From Sphingopyxis indica (GTDB lineage: Bacteria; Pseudomonadota; Alphaproteobacteria; Sphingomonadales; Sphingomonadaceae), in the NCBI RefSeq assembly GCF_900188185.1, contig NZ_FZPA01000001.1, positions 434,001-498,000 on the forward strand: DNA of 64,000 bases. Direction: 5' to 3'. Positions 45,709 through 56,988 of the stretch are shown one piece after another (position 1 is the stretch's first letter; each line of letters starts with the position of its first letter). Both the position numbers and the translations under genes were made by a program. The notes beneath the pieces were generated by a model. The model had not been told where the DNA came from. It saw only the letters and a program-made list of their open reading frames with translations, and did no database searches.

Positions 45709-47310
45709 ATGACCGACTTGCATCTTCATCCTTCGCTGCGCGAACCGGCGCAAACGTCCAAGGCCTGGCCGTTCGAGGAAGCGCGCAAGCTGGTCAAACG
45801 CTATCCGCAAGGCAAGCCCGGCGGCGAGGCGGTGCTGTTCGAGACCGGCTATGGTCCGTCGGGCCTGCCGCACATCGGCACCTTCAACGAAGTGCTGCGC
45901 ACGACGATGGTCCGGCGCGCCTATGAAACACTCACCGGCGGCGCGCCGACGCGGCTCGTGGCATTCAGCGACGATATGGACGGGCTGCGCAAGGTTCCCG
46001 ACAATGTGCCGAACGGCGACATGCTGCGCGAGCACCTGGGCAAGCCACTGACCGCGATCCCCGATCCGTTCGGCAAGTTCGAGAGTTTCGCGCATCATAA
46101 CAATGCGATGCTGCGCGAGTTTCTCGACCGCTTCGGCTTCGATTATGAATTCGTCAGTTCGACCGAACGCTATCGCTCGGGCGCGTTCGACGAGGCGCTG
46201 AAGAATGTCCTGCGCCACAATCAGGACATTCTCGACATCATGCTGCCGACGCTCCGCGCCGAGCGCGCCGCGACCTATTCGCCGATCCTGCCGGTCAGCC
46301 CCACGTCGGGGATCGTGCTGCAGGTGCCGGTGACCGTCGTCGATGCCGATGCGGGGCTCGTGTCCTTCGAGGACGAGGGCGAGACGATCACGCATTGTAT
46401 CTTCTCGGGTGGCGCCAAGCTGCAATGGAAGGTCGACTGGGCGATGCGCTGGGTCGCGCTCGGCGTCGATTACGAGATGTACGGCAAGGATCTGACCGAC
46501 AGCGGCATCCAGTCGGGCAAGATCGCGCGGGCGCTTGGCGGGCGCAAGCCCGAAGGGCTGATCTACGAGATGTTCCTTGACGAAAAGGGCGAAAAGATTT
46601 CGAAGTCGAAGGGCAACGGCCTGTCGATGGAGCAGTGGCTCGCCTATGGCAGCGAGGAAAGCCTCGCTTTCTATGCCTATCGCGAGCCCAAGGCGGCGAA
46701 GCAGCTCCACATCGGCGTCGTGCCCAAGGCGGTCGACGAATATCTGCAGATGCGCGGCGCCTATCCGGCGCAGGAGCCCGACAAGAAGCTCGGCAATCCG
46801 GTGCACCACGTCCATGTCGCGCGCGGCGAGCAGGTTCCCGATGCGGTGCTGCCGGTGACTTACGGCCTGCTCCTCAATCTTGTCGCGGTGATGGGCGCCG
46901 ACGCGTCGAAGGAGCAGATCTGGCGCTATCTCGGCCAATATGTCGCGGGCGCCGATGCGGCGACCTGGCCCGAGCTCGACCGGCTGATCGACAATGCGAT
47001 GGCGTATAACCGCGATTATGTCGCGCCGACGCTGAAGCGGCGCAAGCCCGTAGGCGGCGAGGGCGCGGCGCTCAAGGACCTCGACGACAAGCTCGCGGCG
47101 CTGCCCGCCGATGCCTCGGCCGACGACATCCAGAATATCGTCTATGAAATCGGCAAGAACGACGCCTATGGCTTTGAAAATCTGCGCGACTGGTTCCGGG
47201 CGCTCTATGAGACGCTGCTCGGATCGAGCGCCGGGCCGCGCATGGGCAGCTTCATCGCGCTGTTCGGGATCGACAACACGCGGCGGCTGATCGCCGAGGC
47301 ACTGGCATGA
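45709..47310 (+). CDS. lysK: Class I lysyl-tRNA synthetase
   Basis: A 533-aa class I (archaeal-type) LysRS, as used by many alphaproteobacteria in place of class II. HIGH motif: SGLPHIGTFNEVLRT (His-Ile-Gly-Thr). KMSKS motif: KISKSKGNGLSMEQW. The start MTDLHLHPSLREPAQ at 45709 is preferred; the frame is open further upstream but that part is antisense to the PilZ gene. No clear Shine-Dalgarno is seen. Followed by a DUF3291 gene whose start overlaps its end. Confidence 0.95.
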   Translation: MTDLHLHPSLREPAQTSKAWPFEEARKLVKRYPQGKPGGEAVLFETGYGPSGLPHIGTFNEVLRTTMVRRAYETLTGGAPTRLVAFSDDMDGLRKVPDNVPNGDMLREHLGKPLTAIPDPFGKFESFAHHNNAMLREFLDRFGFDYEFVSSTERYRSGAFDEALKNVLRHNQDILDIMLPTLRAERAATYSPILPVSPTSGIVLQVPVTVVDADAGLVSFEDEGETITHCIFSGGAKLQWKVDWAMRWVALGVDYEMYGKDLTDSGIQSGKIARALGGRKPEGLIYEMFLDEKGEKISKSKGNGLSMEQWLAYGSEESLAFYAYREPKAAKQLHIGVVPKAVDEYLQMRGAYPAQEPDKKLGNPVHHVHVARGEQVPDAVLPVTYGLLLNLVAVMGADASKEQIWRYLGQYVAGADAATWPELDRLIDNAMAYNRDYVAPTLKRRKPVGGEGAALKDLDDKLAALPADASADDIQNIVYEIGKNDAYGFENLRDWFRALYETLLGSSAGPRMGSFIALFGIDNTRRLIAEALA

Positions 47311-47321
47311 AGGAGGATGGC

Positions 47322-47807
47322 ATGGCAGGCTTTGAACTCGCACAGATCAATATCGCGCGCTTTCGGCTGCCTCCGGAGCATGTCGCCAACCGCGATTTCA
47401 TGGATGCGCTCGATCATGTGAACGCGGTGGCCGAGGCGAGCGACGGCTTTATCTGGCGTCTGACGGGCGACGGCAATGACGCGACCGACGTGCCCGTCAC
47501 CGACGATCCGCACCTTATCGCGAATATGTCGGTGTGGCGTGATCTCGATGCGCTCGCCGCCTTTGTCTATCGTCGGCCCGATCACCTTGCGGTCATGAAG
47601 CGACGCAAGGAGTGGTTCGACAATATCGGCGTTTACCAGGTGCTTTGGTGGGTGCCCGCGGGACATCGTCCGTCCGTCGCCGAGGGGATGGCGCGGATTG
47701 CGATGCTGGAGGCAAAGGGGCCGACGGCCGAAGCCTTTATCTTCAAGCGGCCGTTCCCGGCGCCCGACGGCACGGCGGCGGTGCCGGTGCAGGACGAATG
47801 CGCGTGA
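47322..47807 (+). CDS. DUF3291-domain protein
   Basis: A 161-aa protein of the DUF3291 family: FELAQINIARFRLP, FMDALDHVNAVAEASDGFIWRL, ANMSVWRDLDALAAFVYR and WFDNIGVYQVLWWVPAGHRPS. The fold is likely a ferredoxin-like dimeric alpha-beta barrel. Function is unknown. The ATG at 47322 is chosen because AAGGAGG lies five bases before it, an ideal site; the site itself overlaps the lysK stop region. The asparaginase gene starts inside its last codons. Confidence 0.85.
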   Translation: MAGFELAQINIARFRLPPEHVANRDFMDALDHVNAVAEASDGFIWRLTGDGNDATDVPVTDDPHLIANMSVWRDLDALAAFVYRRPDHLAVMKRRKEWFDNIGVYQVLWWVPAGHRPSVAEGMARIAMLEAKGPTAEAFIFKRPFPAPDGTAAVPVQDECA

Positions 47808-48286
47808 TCGAAATCTTCACCACGGGCGGCACGATCGACAAAGTCTATTTCGACGCGCTTTCGGAGTTTCAGATCGGCCCGGCGGCGATTCCCGACATGT
47901 TGCGCGAGAATAATGTCCTCGTCCCGCACCGCGTGACGCAGCTGATGCGCAAGGACAGCCTCGAACTGGACGACGCCGACCGCGAGGCGATCCGCGCCGC
48001 CGTCGCGGCGAGCGATGCCGCGCAGATCCTCGTCACCCACGGCACCGACACGATGGTGACGACGGGCCGCGTGCTTCAGTCGATCCCCGGCAAGACGATC
48101 GTGATGACCGGCGCGATGCAGCCGGCATCGGTGCGCGCGAGCGACGCCGAATTCAACGTCGGCTTCGCGCTCGCGGCGGTCCAGACGCTGCCGGCGGGCG
48201 TCTATGTCGCGATGAACGGGATGATCTTCGACCCCGCGACGACGGTGAAGGATCGCGCGGGCGCGCGTTTCGTCGCCGAAAGCTGA
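47798..48286 (+). CDS. Single-domain asparaginase-like protein
   Basis: A 162-aa protein equal to the N-terminal domain of type I/II L-asparaginase. It has IEIFTTGGTIDKVY (first catalytic Thr) and VTHGTDTMVTTGRVLQ (second Thr-Asp pair). The C-terminal domain, which completes the active site from the next subunit in full asparaginases (about 330 aa), is missing, and the gene is not visibly truncated. Amidase activity is therefore uncertain. It overlaps the DUF3291 gene by ten bases and meets the desaturase gene tail to tail. Confidence 0.82.
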   Translation: MRVIEIFTTGGTIDKVYFDALSEFQIGPAAIPDMLRENNVLVPHRVTQLMRKDSLELDDADREAIRAAVAASDAAQILVTHGTDTMVTTGRVLQSIPGKTIVMTGAMQPASVRASDAEFNVGFALAAVQTLPAGVYVAMNGMIFDPATTVKDRAGARFVAES

Positions 48287-48288
48287 GG

Positions 48289-49317
48289 CTAAGCTTTCGC
48301 CGTCACCTGCCGCAGCACCGCGGCATAACCCGGCGCGATCGTCATCGCGTCATGCTTGCCCGCGCGGCCGAGCGCGGCGTGGACTTGCGGCAGGCGATAG
48401 CAAGGCACCCCCATGAACAGATGGTGCTCGGCGTGATAATTCACCCAATATGGAGCGACCGTCGCGCGCTCCAGCCAGTTCGCGCGGGTCGTGCGCGCAT
48501 GGGTGAAGGGATCGTCGCTGCCCGTCGTCGTGCAGGCATGTTCGGCGATGTTGCGGACGCGCAGGTAGAGCTGGAATGTGGTGGCCATCGCCGCGATCCA
48601 GAGCAGCCAAGGCGTCCAGCCGTAAAGCGCGAGCGAGGCTGCGAGCAGCACCGCCTGCACGAGCAGGAAGCGCCCGACCGCGCGCGTCACCGCCATCGCG
48701 CCCGCAAGATCGGCGGTGGGTGACGTCATGCCGTCGTCGGACTGCTTGTTGAACGGCGTGCCCGCGCGCGTGCCGCCGCGCCTGTCCGCCGCCTCGCCGC
48801 GCAGCATCGCCTTGAGGCCGATCCAGGCATAGCCGAATTGCGCGCGGCGCTGCTTGACGAAGGTCTGGCCGGTCAGGTCGCGCACGACCTTGCGCCACAG
48901 GCTCGCGCGGGTGGTGGGGAAGGGCTTCGACAGCGACAGGTCGGGGTCTTCGGTCTGCTGCGTATATTTGTGGTGCTGCAGATGATAGGTGCGATAGGCG
49001 ATCAGGTCCGACCCGGTCGCCGCGCCGGTGAGCCACTGGCCGAGGAAATTGTTGATTTTCCGGTTCGGATGCAGCGCGCCGTGCGCCGCGTCGTGCATCA
49101 GGATGGCAAGGCCCAGCTGCCGTCCGCCGACGAAAATGACTGCAAGCAGCCAGACGAGCGGGTTCTGCGACCAGGCCGCGACGCCCAGCAGCACGGCCGT
49201 GACGATCCACGCATGCGCGACGAGCCAGATGCCGCGCCAGGGCGAAGCGCGAGTGATCGCCGCCCATTCGGAACGGTCGAAAAAGCGGTCGGGCGGCAAG
49301 AGGCGAACGGCGGGCAT
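48289..49317 (-). CDS. Membrane fatty acid desaturase
   Basis: A 342-aa integral-membrane di-iron desaturase. Three His boxes: HDAAHGALH, HLQHHKYTQ and HAEHHLFMGVPCY, with two pairs of TM helices (WIVTAVLLGVAAW; WLLAVIFVGG; FLLVQAVLLAASLALYGW). Fatty acid or lipid head substrates are possible, and similar proteins act on carotenoids or sphingolipids. The ATG at 49317 gives MPAVRLLPPDRFFDRSEW, the family-like start. It diverges from the c-di-GMP gene at 49485. Confidence 0.88.
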   Translation of the reverse strand: MPAVRLLPPDRFFDRSEWAAITRASPWRGIWLVAHAWIVTAVLLGVAAWSQNPLVWLLAVIFVGGRQLGLAILMHDAAHGALHPNRKINNFLGQWLTGAATGSDLIAYRTYHLQHHKYTQQTEDPDLSLSKPFPTTRASLWRKVVRDLTGQTFVKQRRAQFGYAWIGLKAMLRGEAADRRGGTRAGTPFNKQSDDGMTSPTADLAGAMAVTRAVGRFLLVQAVLLAASLALYGWTPWLLWIAAMATTFQLYLRVRNIAEHACTTTGSDDPFTHARTTRANWLERATVAPYWVNYHAEHHLFMGVPCYRLPQVHAALGRAGKHDAMTIAPGYAAVLRQVTAKA

Positions 49318-49484
49318 AACACAGCATAACAAGTTGCGATGCGAAACCAAAGTCCTTCCGTTTTGGCACAGCTTCGGCGCAAATGAACGCGCCCGCATAA
49401 GGATTTGGAAACCCCTTTCTGAGAGGGCTCCAACCCGGTCCAAAGCAGCAGGAACGGCGGATTTTGGGGAGTAAGGAGGCGATA

Positions 49485-52109
<2,625 letters not shown>

Positions 52110-52111
52110 CG

Positions 52112-52385
52112 CTAGAGCAGTTTTCGACCAATCTGGGTCGTCGTGATTGCGCCAGACAGCCCGCTGGCGAGGCGTCGGCGTGCGGCAGGGGCTGGTTGCC
52201 CCTGCAAGCGACGCAACGCTGTCCAGCGGGCTGTCTGGCGCAACCGCCCGGCGGCGGGCCGCTTTTGGCCCATCGCAGCGTCGCTCGTCGCGCACGATGT
52301 CCCGCATCGCACGGCTCCTCGCTTCTCGCGCTGGGCCAAAATCGGCTCCGTCCCGGCGACCCAGATTGGTCGAAAACTGCTCTAG
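52112..52385. mobile_element. 274-bp MITE-like element with 29-bp perfect terminal inverted repeats
   Basis: The termini (52112-52140 and 52357-52385) begin CTAGAGCAGTTTTCGACC and are perfect 29-base inverted repeats. A second perfect 19-base pair, GCGCCAGACAGCCCGCTGG and its inverse, lies at 52149-52167 and 52223-52241, and a third looser pair around GGGCCAAAA is further in. There is no transposase gene. The CTAG ends recall Tc1/IS630-type TA targets. The right end supplies the TAG stop of the amidohydrolase gene. Confidence 0.85.
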
Positions 52386-53656
52386 TCGGCGATCCGGCCG
52401 CGCGCCATCACCCAGTCGACCTTTTCGAGCGCCGTCACGTCGGACAGCGGATCGCCCGATACCGCGATGATGTCCGCCGACAGGCCGGGGGCGAGGCGGC
52501 CGACCTCATCCTCCATCGACAGCAGGCGCGCGGCGACGGTGGTCGCGCTCGCCAGCGCTTCGCGCGGGGTCAGCCCCGCCTTCACCAGCAGCGCGAATTC
52601 GCCGGCATTGCGGCCGTGCTCGAACACGCCCGCATCGGTGCCGAAAGCGATCGGAACGCCGAGCGCCTTGGCCTTGCCGACCGCTTGCCCGACCGTGCCC
52701 AGCGTCATGCGCACCTTTTCCTCGACCGTCGGCGTATAGATCCCCTTGCCGAGCCGCTCGCGCACGCCCTCGAACGCCATCAGCGTCGGGACGAGGTAGG
52801 TGCCCTTCGCCTTCATCACCTTGAGCGCCGCGTCGTCGGCGAAGGTGCCGTGCTCGATGCTGTCGATCCCCGCGGCCGACGCCGCTTCGATGCCGCGCGC
52901 GCCATGCGCGTGGGCCATCACCTTCAGCCCCAGCGAATGCGCGGTCTGGGCGATGCTTTCCATCTCGGCATCGGTGAAGTGGGCGCCGAGGCCGCGGCCC
53001 TGCTGCGACAGGACGCCGCCGGTCGCGGTGATCTTGATGACGTCGGCGCCCGCGCGCGAGGCCTTGCGGACCTTTTCGGCGCATTCGACCGCGCCGGTGC
53101 AGCTATAGCCCTGGTCGAGCACCGCGTGGATGTCTTCGCGAAAGCCGGTGACGTCGCCGTGGCCGCCGACGATCGAAAGCGACGGGCCGGCCGCAATGAT
53201 CCGCGGTCCTTCGACGAATCCTTCGGCGGTGCCGCGTCGCAGCGCGAAGGCGGTATATTGCGCCGACCCGGCTTCGCGGACCGTGGTAAAGCCGGCCCTG
53301 AGCGTCAGGCGCGCATTCTTGGTGCCGACCACCACGCCCCATTCGTCGGGCTCCACCGCTTCGCTGCGAAAATCGCCGCCGGGGTCGCCGGTCAGATGGA
53401 CGTGGAGGTCGATCAGGCCGGGCAGCACCGTCTTGTCGCCAAGGTCGACGATTTCGGCGCCTGCCGGCGCTTTGGCGCGGCCGGCGGTGATCGAGGTGAT
53501 GCGGTCGTCGGTAACGACGATCGTCGCGGGCCCCTGCGCCCCCTTGTCGGCGTCGGCGATCAGTTTGCCGGCATAGATGACGGTGGTCTTGGCGCTCGCG
53601 GCGCCGCCCGTCGTCAGGGCGAGGGCCGCCGCGACGAGCATGGTGATCTTGCGCAT
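52382..53656 (-). CDS. Exported metal-dependent amidohydrolase (Xaa-Pro dipeptidase-like)
   Basis: A 424-aa amidohydrolase with a signal peptide (MRKITMLVAAALALTTGGAASA), so periplasmic. Metal ligands are visible in LIDLHVHLTGDPGG (HxH), the Lys-containing VIKITATGGVLS, VMAHAHGARG, HGTFADDAALK and FGTDAGVFEHGRN. It resembles the imidazolonepropionase-like/Cc2672 group that cleaves Xaa-Arg, Xaa-Lys or Xaa-Pro dipeptides; the substrate is not determined. The stop codon TAG lies in the terminal repeat of the 52112-52385 element, so the original C-terminus may have differed slightly. Confidence 0.85.
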   Translation of the reverse strand: MRKITMLVAAALALTTGGAASAKTTVIYAGKLIADADKGAQGPATIVVTDDRITSITAGRAKAPAGAEIVDLGDKTVLPGLIDLHVHLTGDPGGDFRSEAVEPDEWGVVVGTKNARLTLRAGFTTVREAGSAQYTAFALRRGTAEGFVEGPRIIAAGPSLSIVGGHGDVTGFREDIHAVLDQGYSCTGAVECAEKVRKASRAGADVIKITATGGVLSQQGRGLGAHFTDAEMESIAQTAHSLGLKVMAHAHGARGIEAASAAGIDSIEHGTFADDAALKVMKAKGTYLVPTLMAFEGVRERLGKGIYTPTVEEKVRMTLGTVGQAVGKAKALGVPIAFGTDAGVFEHGRNAGEFALLVKAGLTPREALASATTVAARLLSMEDEVGRLAPGLSADIIAVSGDPLSDVTALEKVDWVMARGRIAD

Positions 53657-53715
53657 ATCGCTCCCCTTTTTCTGCGCATGATCGTGGCGCGGCGGGGCGG
53701 GAAGGGCAAGTCCAT

Positions 53716-53746
53716 AAAAGAAGGGCCGGCGCGGCGCCGGCCCTTC
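53716..53746 (-). terminator. Intrinsic terminator after the RcnB-like gene
   Basis: GAAGGGCCGGCG pairs perfectly with CGCCGGCCCTTC over twelve bases with a three-base loop, followed on the minus strand by TTTTAT. It ends the RcnB-like transcript before the amidohydrolase promoter. Confidence 0.85.
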
Positions 53747-53774
53747 AGTGTGCTTCCGGTAACCGAAAGGAATA

Positions 53775-54656
53775 TTACCAGAAGAAATCGTAGATCACGT
53801 CGACCACCCGGCCCGAATAGATGTCGACGAGCAACGCGTCGTCATAATAGCGGACCCAGCGATAATTGCCGTAGGCGGGCGGCAGGCGATAATACCAGGG
53901 ATCGTTGATCCAATAGCGCTGGCCATAGAAGAGCGAACCCAGGGTGAAGCCGATGCTGAAACGCCGATAGCCATAGTGCGGATAGGGCGAATAATAGCGC
54001 GGCAGGCGGTAATAGCTGCGATGCACGTTGCGGTAGCTGCGCCAGTCATAGCGCCGGTCGTGGCGCCAGTCGCGGTTCCAGCCGCGCGAACGGTCGCCGC
54101 GATAGCGATAGTCGTTGCGGTTCCGGTCCCACCGATAATCGTTGCGCCGGTCGTTGCGGTTCCAGTTGCGGCTGTCGTTGTGGTTCCGGTCGTTACGGTT
54201 CCAATTGCGGCGGTCGTAGCGGTCACGGTCATTGTTGTGGCCGCGATCGTCGCGATTCCAGTTGCGACTGTCGCCACGGCCGCGGTCGTTGCGGTTCCAC
54301 TGCTCGCGCTGGCTGCGATTGCGGTCGTAGCCACCATGGCGCCCGTCGTTGCCGGCTCGCTCGCCGCGGCCGCGATACGCGCTGGTCGATTGCGGCCGCG
54401 AAACCGCTCGGCGCTCGACATTCCGCTGCGCCTGCGGCCGTTCGACGCGGCGCTGCTGATAGTGCGGGCGCGACGCGGGGCGGCTGCGTGCTTCGCTGCG
54501 CTGCGGGCTGCGCTGCTGGTGGCTCGCGCCCGAGCCGCGGTGGCCGCGGTCGCCGCGCTGCGCCGAATGCGCCGGGCTGTCGGGACGCGCAAAGGCGGGG
54601 CCGAGCGGCGTCAGGATCGTCGCTGCCATCAGCAGCCCGCCGAACATCTTCTTCAT
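53775..54656 (-). CDS. RcnB-family exported protein with N/R/D-rich repeats
   Basis: A 293-aa protein with a signal peptide (MKKMFGGLLMAATILTPLGPAFA). Residues about 25-205 are low-complexity, with a repeated RNWNRNDR-type unit (about six copies). The C-terminal 70 residues match the RcnB domain: WINDPWYYRLPPAYGNYRWVRYYDDALLVDIYSGRVVDVIYDFFW. RcnB in E. coli is a periplasmic protein of Ni/Co homeostasis, but most family members have no known role. The ATG at 54656 follows GGAG. A terminator lies 29 bases past the stop. Confidence 0.82.
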   Translation of the reverse strand: MKKMFGGLLMAATILTPLGPAFARPDSPAHSAQRGDRGHRGSGASHQQRSPQRSEARSRPASRPHYQQRRVERPQAQRNVERRAVSRPQSTSAYRGRGERAGNDGRHGGYDRNRSQREQWNRNDRGRGDSRNWNRDDRGHNNDRDRYDRRNWNRNDRNHNDSRNWNRNDRRNDYRWDRNRNDYRYRGDRSRGWNRDWRHDRRYDWRSYRNVHRSYYRLPRYYSPYPHYGYRRFSIGFTLGSLFYGQRYWINDPWYYRLPPAYGNYRWVRYYDDALLVDIYSGRVVDVIYDFFW

Positions 54657-54783
54657 CAGATCGTCTCCAATTCGGGTCCCGTTCGCTGGCACGCCAGCCG
54701 GGAAGATAAAGCGAGTCTTACCGATGACGAAATGAGTCGGTGCTGAACCGCGATGTTGCCTTTCGTTCAGCTTTGGTGCGCGA

Positions 54784-55329
54784 TCAGGAGTCCGGGGACG
54801 GGTGCAGCGCGGGGACGGCGCGCGCGGCGTCCTCGGGCCGGATGCCGGGGGGCGGCGCGGCGGCAATCCGTTCCTCGCCGCGCAGGACGCGCGCCGCGCG
54901 GCGGATCGCGGCGCGGATGCGCGGATAGGTGCCGCAGCGGCAGATATTGGTCATCGCGGCGTCGATTTCGGCATCGCTCGGGCTGCTGTTGCCGCGCAGC
55001 AGCACCGCCGCGGCCATGATCATCCCCGACTGGCAGAAACCGCATTGCGGCACCTGTTCGGCGACCCACGCCTGTTGCACCGGATGGCTGCGGTCGCGCG
55101 ACAGGCCTTCGATCGTCGTGACGAGCCGCCCCTCGCACTCGGCGATGGTGACCAGGCAGCTGCGAATCGCCTCGCCGTCGATATCGACGGTGCAGGCGCC
55201 GCAGTCGCCGGTGCCGCAGCCATATTTGGTGCCGGTCAGGTTCGACGCATCGCGAAGCGCCCACAGCAGCGGCGTGTCGGGGTCCATGCGATATTCGACC
55301 GGGCGGTCGTTGACCGAGAATTTCGTCAT
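54784..55329 (-). CDS. (2Fe-2S) subunit of a xanthine dehydrogenase-family oxidoreductase
   Basis: A 181-aa small subunit like isoquinoline 1-oxidoreductase alpha or CoxS. Plant-type ferredoxin cysteines are in YGCGTGDCGACTV and IRSC; the second cluster is in QCGFCQSGMIM and NICRCGTYPRIRAAIRRA. It would carry electrons from a molybdopterin large subunit. No large subunit lies next to it in this window: the neighbours are an RcnB-like gene and a class II aldolase. The C-terminal 25 residues are an extra Pro/Ala-rich tail. Confidence 0.88.
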   Translation of the reverse strand: MTKFSVNDRPVEYRMDPDTPLLWALRDASNLTGTKYGCGTGDCGACTVDIDGEAIRSCLVTIAECEGRLVTTIEGLSRDRSHPVQQAWVAEQVPQCGFCQSGMIMAAAVLLRGNSSPSDAEIDAAMTNICRCGTYPRIRAAIRRAARVLRGEERIAAAPPPGIRPEDAARAVPALHPSPDS

Positions 55330-55356
55330 AGCGGCCTTCGTAGCGCCGCCGCCGGA

Positions 55357-56121
55357 TTAGTCACGCCAGCTCGTGTCGATCTTGTCGACCTTGCGCACCA
55401 TCGCGTCGAATTCGGCGCGGCCGGCACCGCCGGGGATCTGTGCCTGATAAAGGTCGCGCTGATGCACCTTGACGACATCGTCGCCGATCAGGATCGGCTT
55501 GCCCATGCTCATCGTCGCGAGCTGGATTTCGCATGCACGCTGGAGCGCCCAATATTTGATGAAGGCTTCGGGGAGCGTCCTGCCCATCACGACCGGTCCA
55601 TGATTCCGCAGCATCAGGATGCGCTTGTCGCCCAGATTGTCGAGCAATCGCTCGCCTTCCTCTTCGCGGACGGTGATGCCCTCGAAGTCGTGATAGCCGA
55701 TCTGGCCCATATAGTTGCACGCATAGAAGTTGGTCGGCTGAAGCCCGCCCTCGAGCGAGCAGACCGCCATCGTCGCGGTCGTGTGCGTGTGGATGATCGC
55801 GTGCGCGTCGGGCAGTTCGCGGTGGAACAGGCTGTGCTGGACGAAGCCCGCCTTGTTGACGTGCCACGGATTGTCTTCGTCGACCTTGTTGCCGTCGATG
55901 TCGATCTTGATCAGCGTCGAGGCGGTGACCTCGCTGAAATGCATGCCATAGGGGTTGATCAGATAGCTGCCGTCCTCGTCCGGCACCTTCACCGTGATGT
56001 GGTTGAAGATCATCTCGTCCCAGCCCATCATCGCGAAGATTCGATAGCAGGCGGCCAGTTCCTGCCGCGCCGTCCATTCGGCTTCGCTATATTTGCTGTT
56101 GCGCTTGAGCTGGGTTGCCAT
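55357..56121 (-). CDS. Class II aldolase/adducin-family protein
   Basis: A 254-aa zinc-dependent class II aldolase-like protein. Metal-binding histidines lie in FNHITVKVPDE, AIIHTHTTATMAV and LRNHGPVVMG. The family includes fuculose-phosphate aldolase and methylthioribulose-phosphate dehydratase, plus many members of unknown substrate; this one is of the adducin-like group. The ATG at 56121 is preferred over 56139. It precedes the 2Fe-2S subunit by 27 bases on the same strand. Confidence 0.88.
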   Translation of the reverse strand: MATQLKRNSKYSEAEWTARQELAACYRIFAMMGWDEMIFNHITVKVPDEDGSYLINPYGMHFSEVTASTLIKIDIDGNKVDEDNPWHVNKAGFVQHSLFHRELPDAHAIIHTHTTATMAVCSLEGGLQPTNFYACNYMGQIGYHDFEGITVREEEGERLLDNLGDKRILMLRNHGPVVMGRTLPEAFIKYWALQRACEIQLATMSMGKPILIGDDVVKVHQRDLYQAQIPGGAGRAEFDAMVRKVDKIDTSWRD

Positions 56122-56401
56122 GGCCTTGATCCTCTTCACCTGTCGGTTTCGTCCTGCTACCTATGCCACAGAGCGAGGGGGCGGCACAATCCCGCGAGGG
56201 TCGCCGCCGGTCGTCGATGCGGCACGGACGCGGTTCGTCGCGCGGGGGCTTGCATTTCGGCGCGAATCCCGCTAGTGGCGCTGCAACGGAACGTCGCGCT
56301 TTCGCGGCGCTCTTTTTATTGCCCGAATATTGATGGTCTTGGGCGATCGGGGATTTTCCCGAAACCAAGGCTGCCGGAACGAACAGGAGACGACACGGCA
56401 T

Positions 56402-56608
56402 ATGCAGATCATCGTTCGCGACAACAACGTCGACCAGGCCCTTCGCGCGCTCAAGAAGAAGCTGCAGCGCGAGGGCGTGTATCGCGAAATGAAGCTGCGC
56501 CGTCACTACGAGAAGCCGAGCGAAAAGCGTGCGCGCGAACGCGCCGCCGCCGTCCGCCGCGCCCGCAAGATGGAGCGCAAGCGGATGGAACGCGACGGGA
56601 TCAAGTAA
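56402..56608 (+). CDS. rpsU: 30S ribosomal protein S21
   Basis: A 68-aa basic protein: [20 protein letters not shown], then [20 protein letters not shown] and a [11 protein letters not shown] tail. The length and sequence are those of alphaproteobacterial S21, which helps mRNA selection at initiation. AGGAG lies about twelve bases before the ATG. A strong terminator follows at 56645. Confidence 0.96.
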   Translation: MQIIVRDNNVDQALRALKKKLQREGVYREMKLRRHYEKPSEKRARERAAAVRRARKMERKRMERDGIK

Positions 56609-56644
56609 GCCCGTCTTCCCGTTCGGGATCCTGATTCGAAAAGA

Positions 56645-56673
56645 GGGCGCTGCGGCAACGCGGCGCCCTTTTT
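56645..56673 (+). terminator. Intrinsic terminator after rpsU
   Basis: GGGCGC-TGCG pairs with CGCG-GCGCCC over ten bases, closed by a GCAA tetraloop and followed by TTTTT. It lies 36 bases after the rpsU stop. Confidence 0.9.
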
Positions 56674-56692
56674 CGTTGGGAACGACGGGTTT

Positions 56693-56870
56693 CGGGCGGG
56701 AGGGGTCGTTCATAAGCCCCTCCTCTTCAGAGGAGGGGTTGGGGGTGGTGGCGCGCGATAGCGCGCAAGGCGTCTAGCACCACCCCGCTGCGACTAGCGA
56801 GCAAGCTCGCAAGTCTCGCTGCCCCTCCTCTGAAGAGGAGGGGTTTTGTCCGACGTCCGCTCCCCACCCC
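56693..56870 (+). repeat. 178-bp palindromic dispersed element, copy 3
   Basis: Same length and orientation as copy 1 (9925-10102), nearly identical in sequence. Differences fall mostly in loops: the first inner loop is GATA instead of GGCA, and GTCTTG-type positions differ by single bases. It fills most of the 380-base gap between rpsU and the FKBP gene. Confidence 0.85.
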
Positions 56871-56988
56871 ATAGCCGTCGCCTCTCCCACTCCCCGCGCA
56901 CATTTGCCTCTGGACCCTTCCACGTCGCTCCGCCTATAGGCGGCGCCGACATTCGCGCCCGTGCGGCGCCAGGGAAGGATCAGCGACG

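Noticed and set aside
54110..54320. Short direct repeats resembling a CRISPR array
   Set aside because: The repeats are in frame, imperfect and encode the RNWNRNDR units of an exported protein; spacing is irregular.
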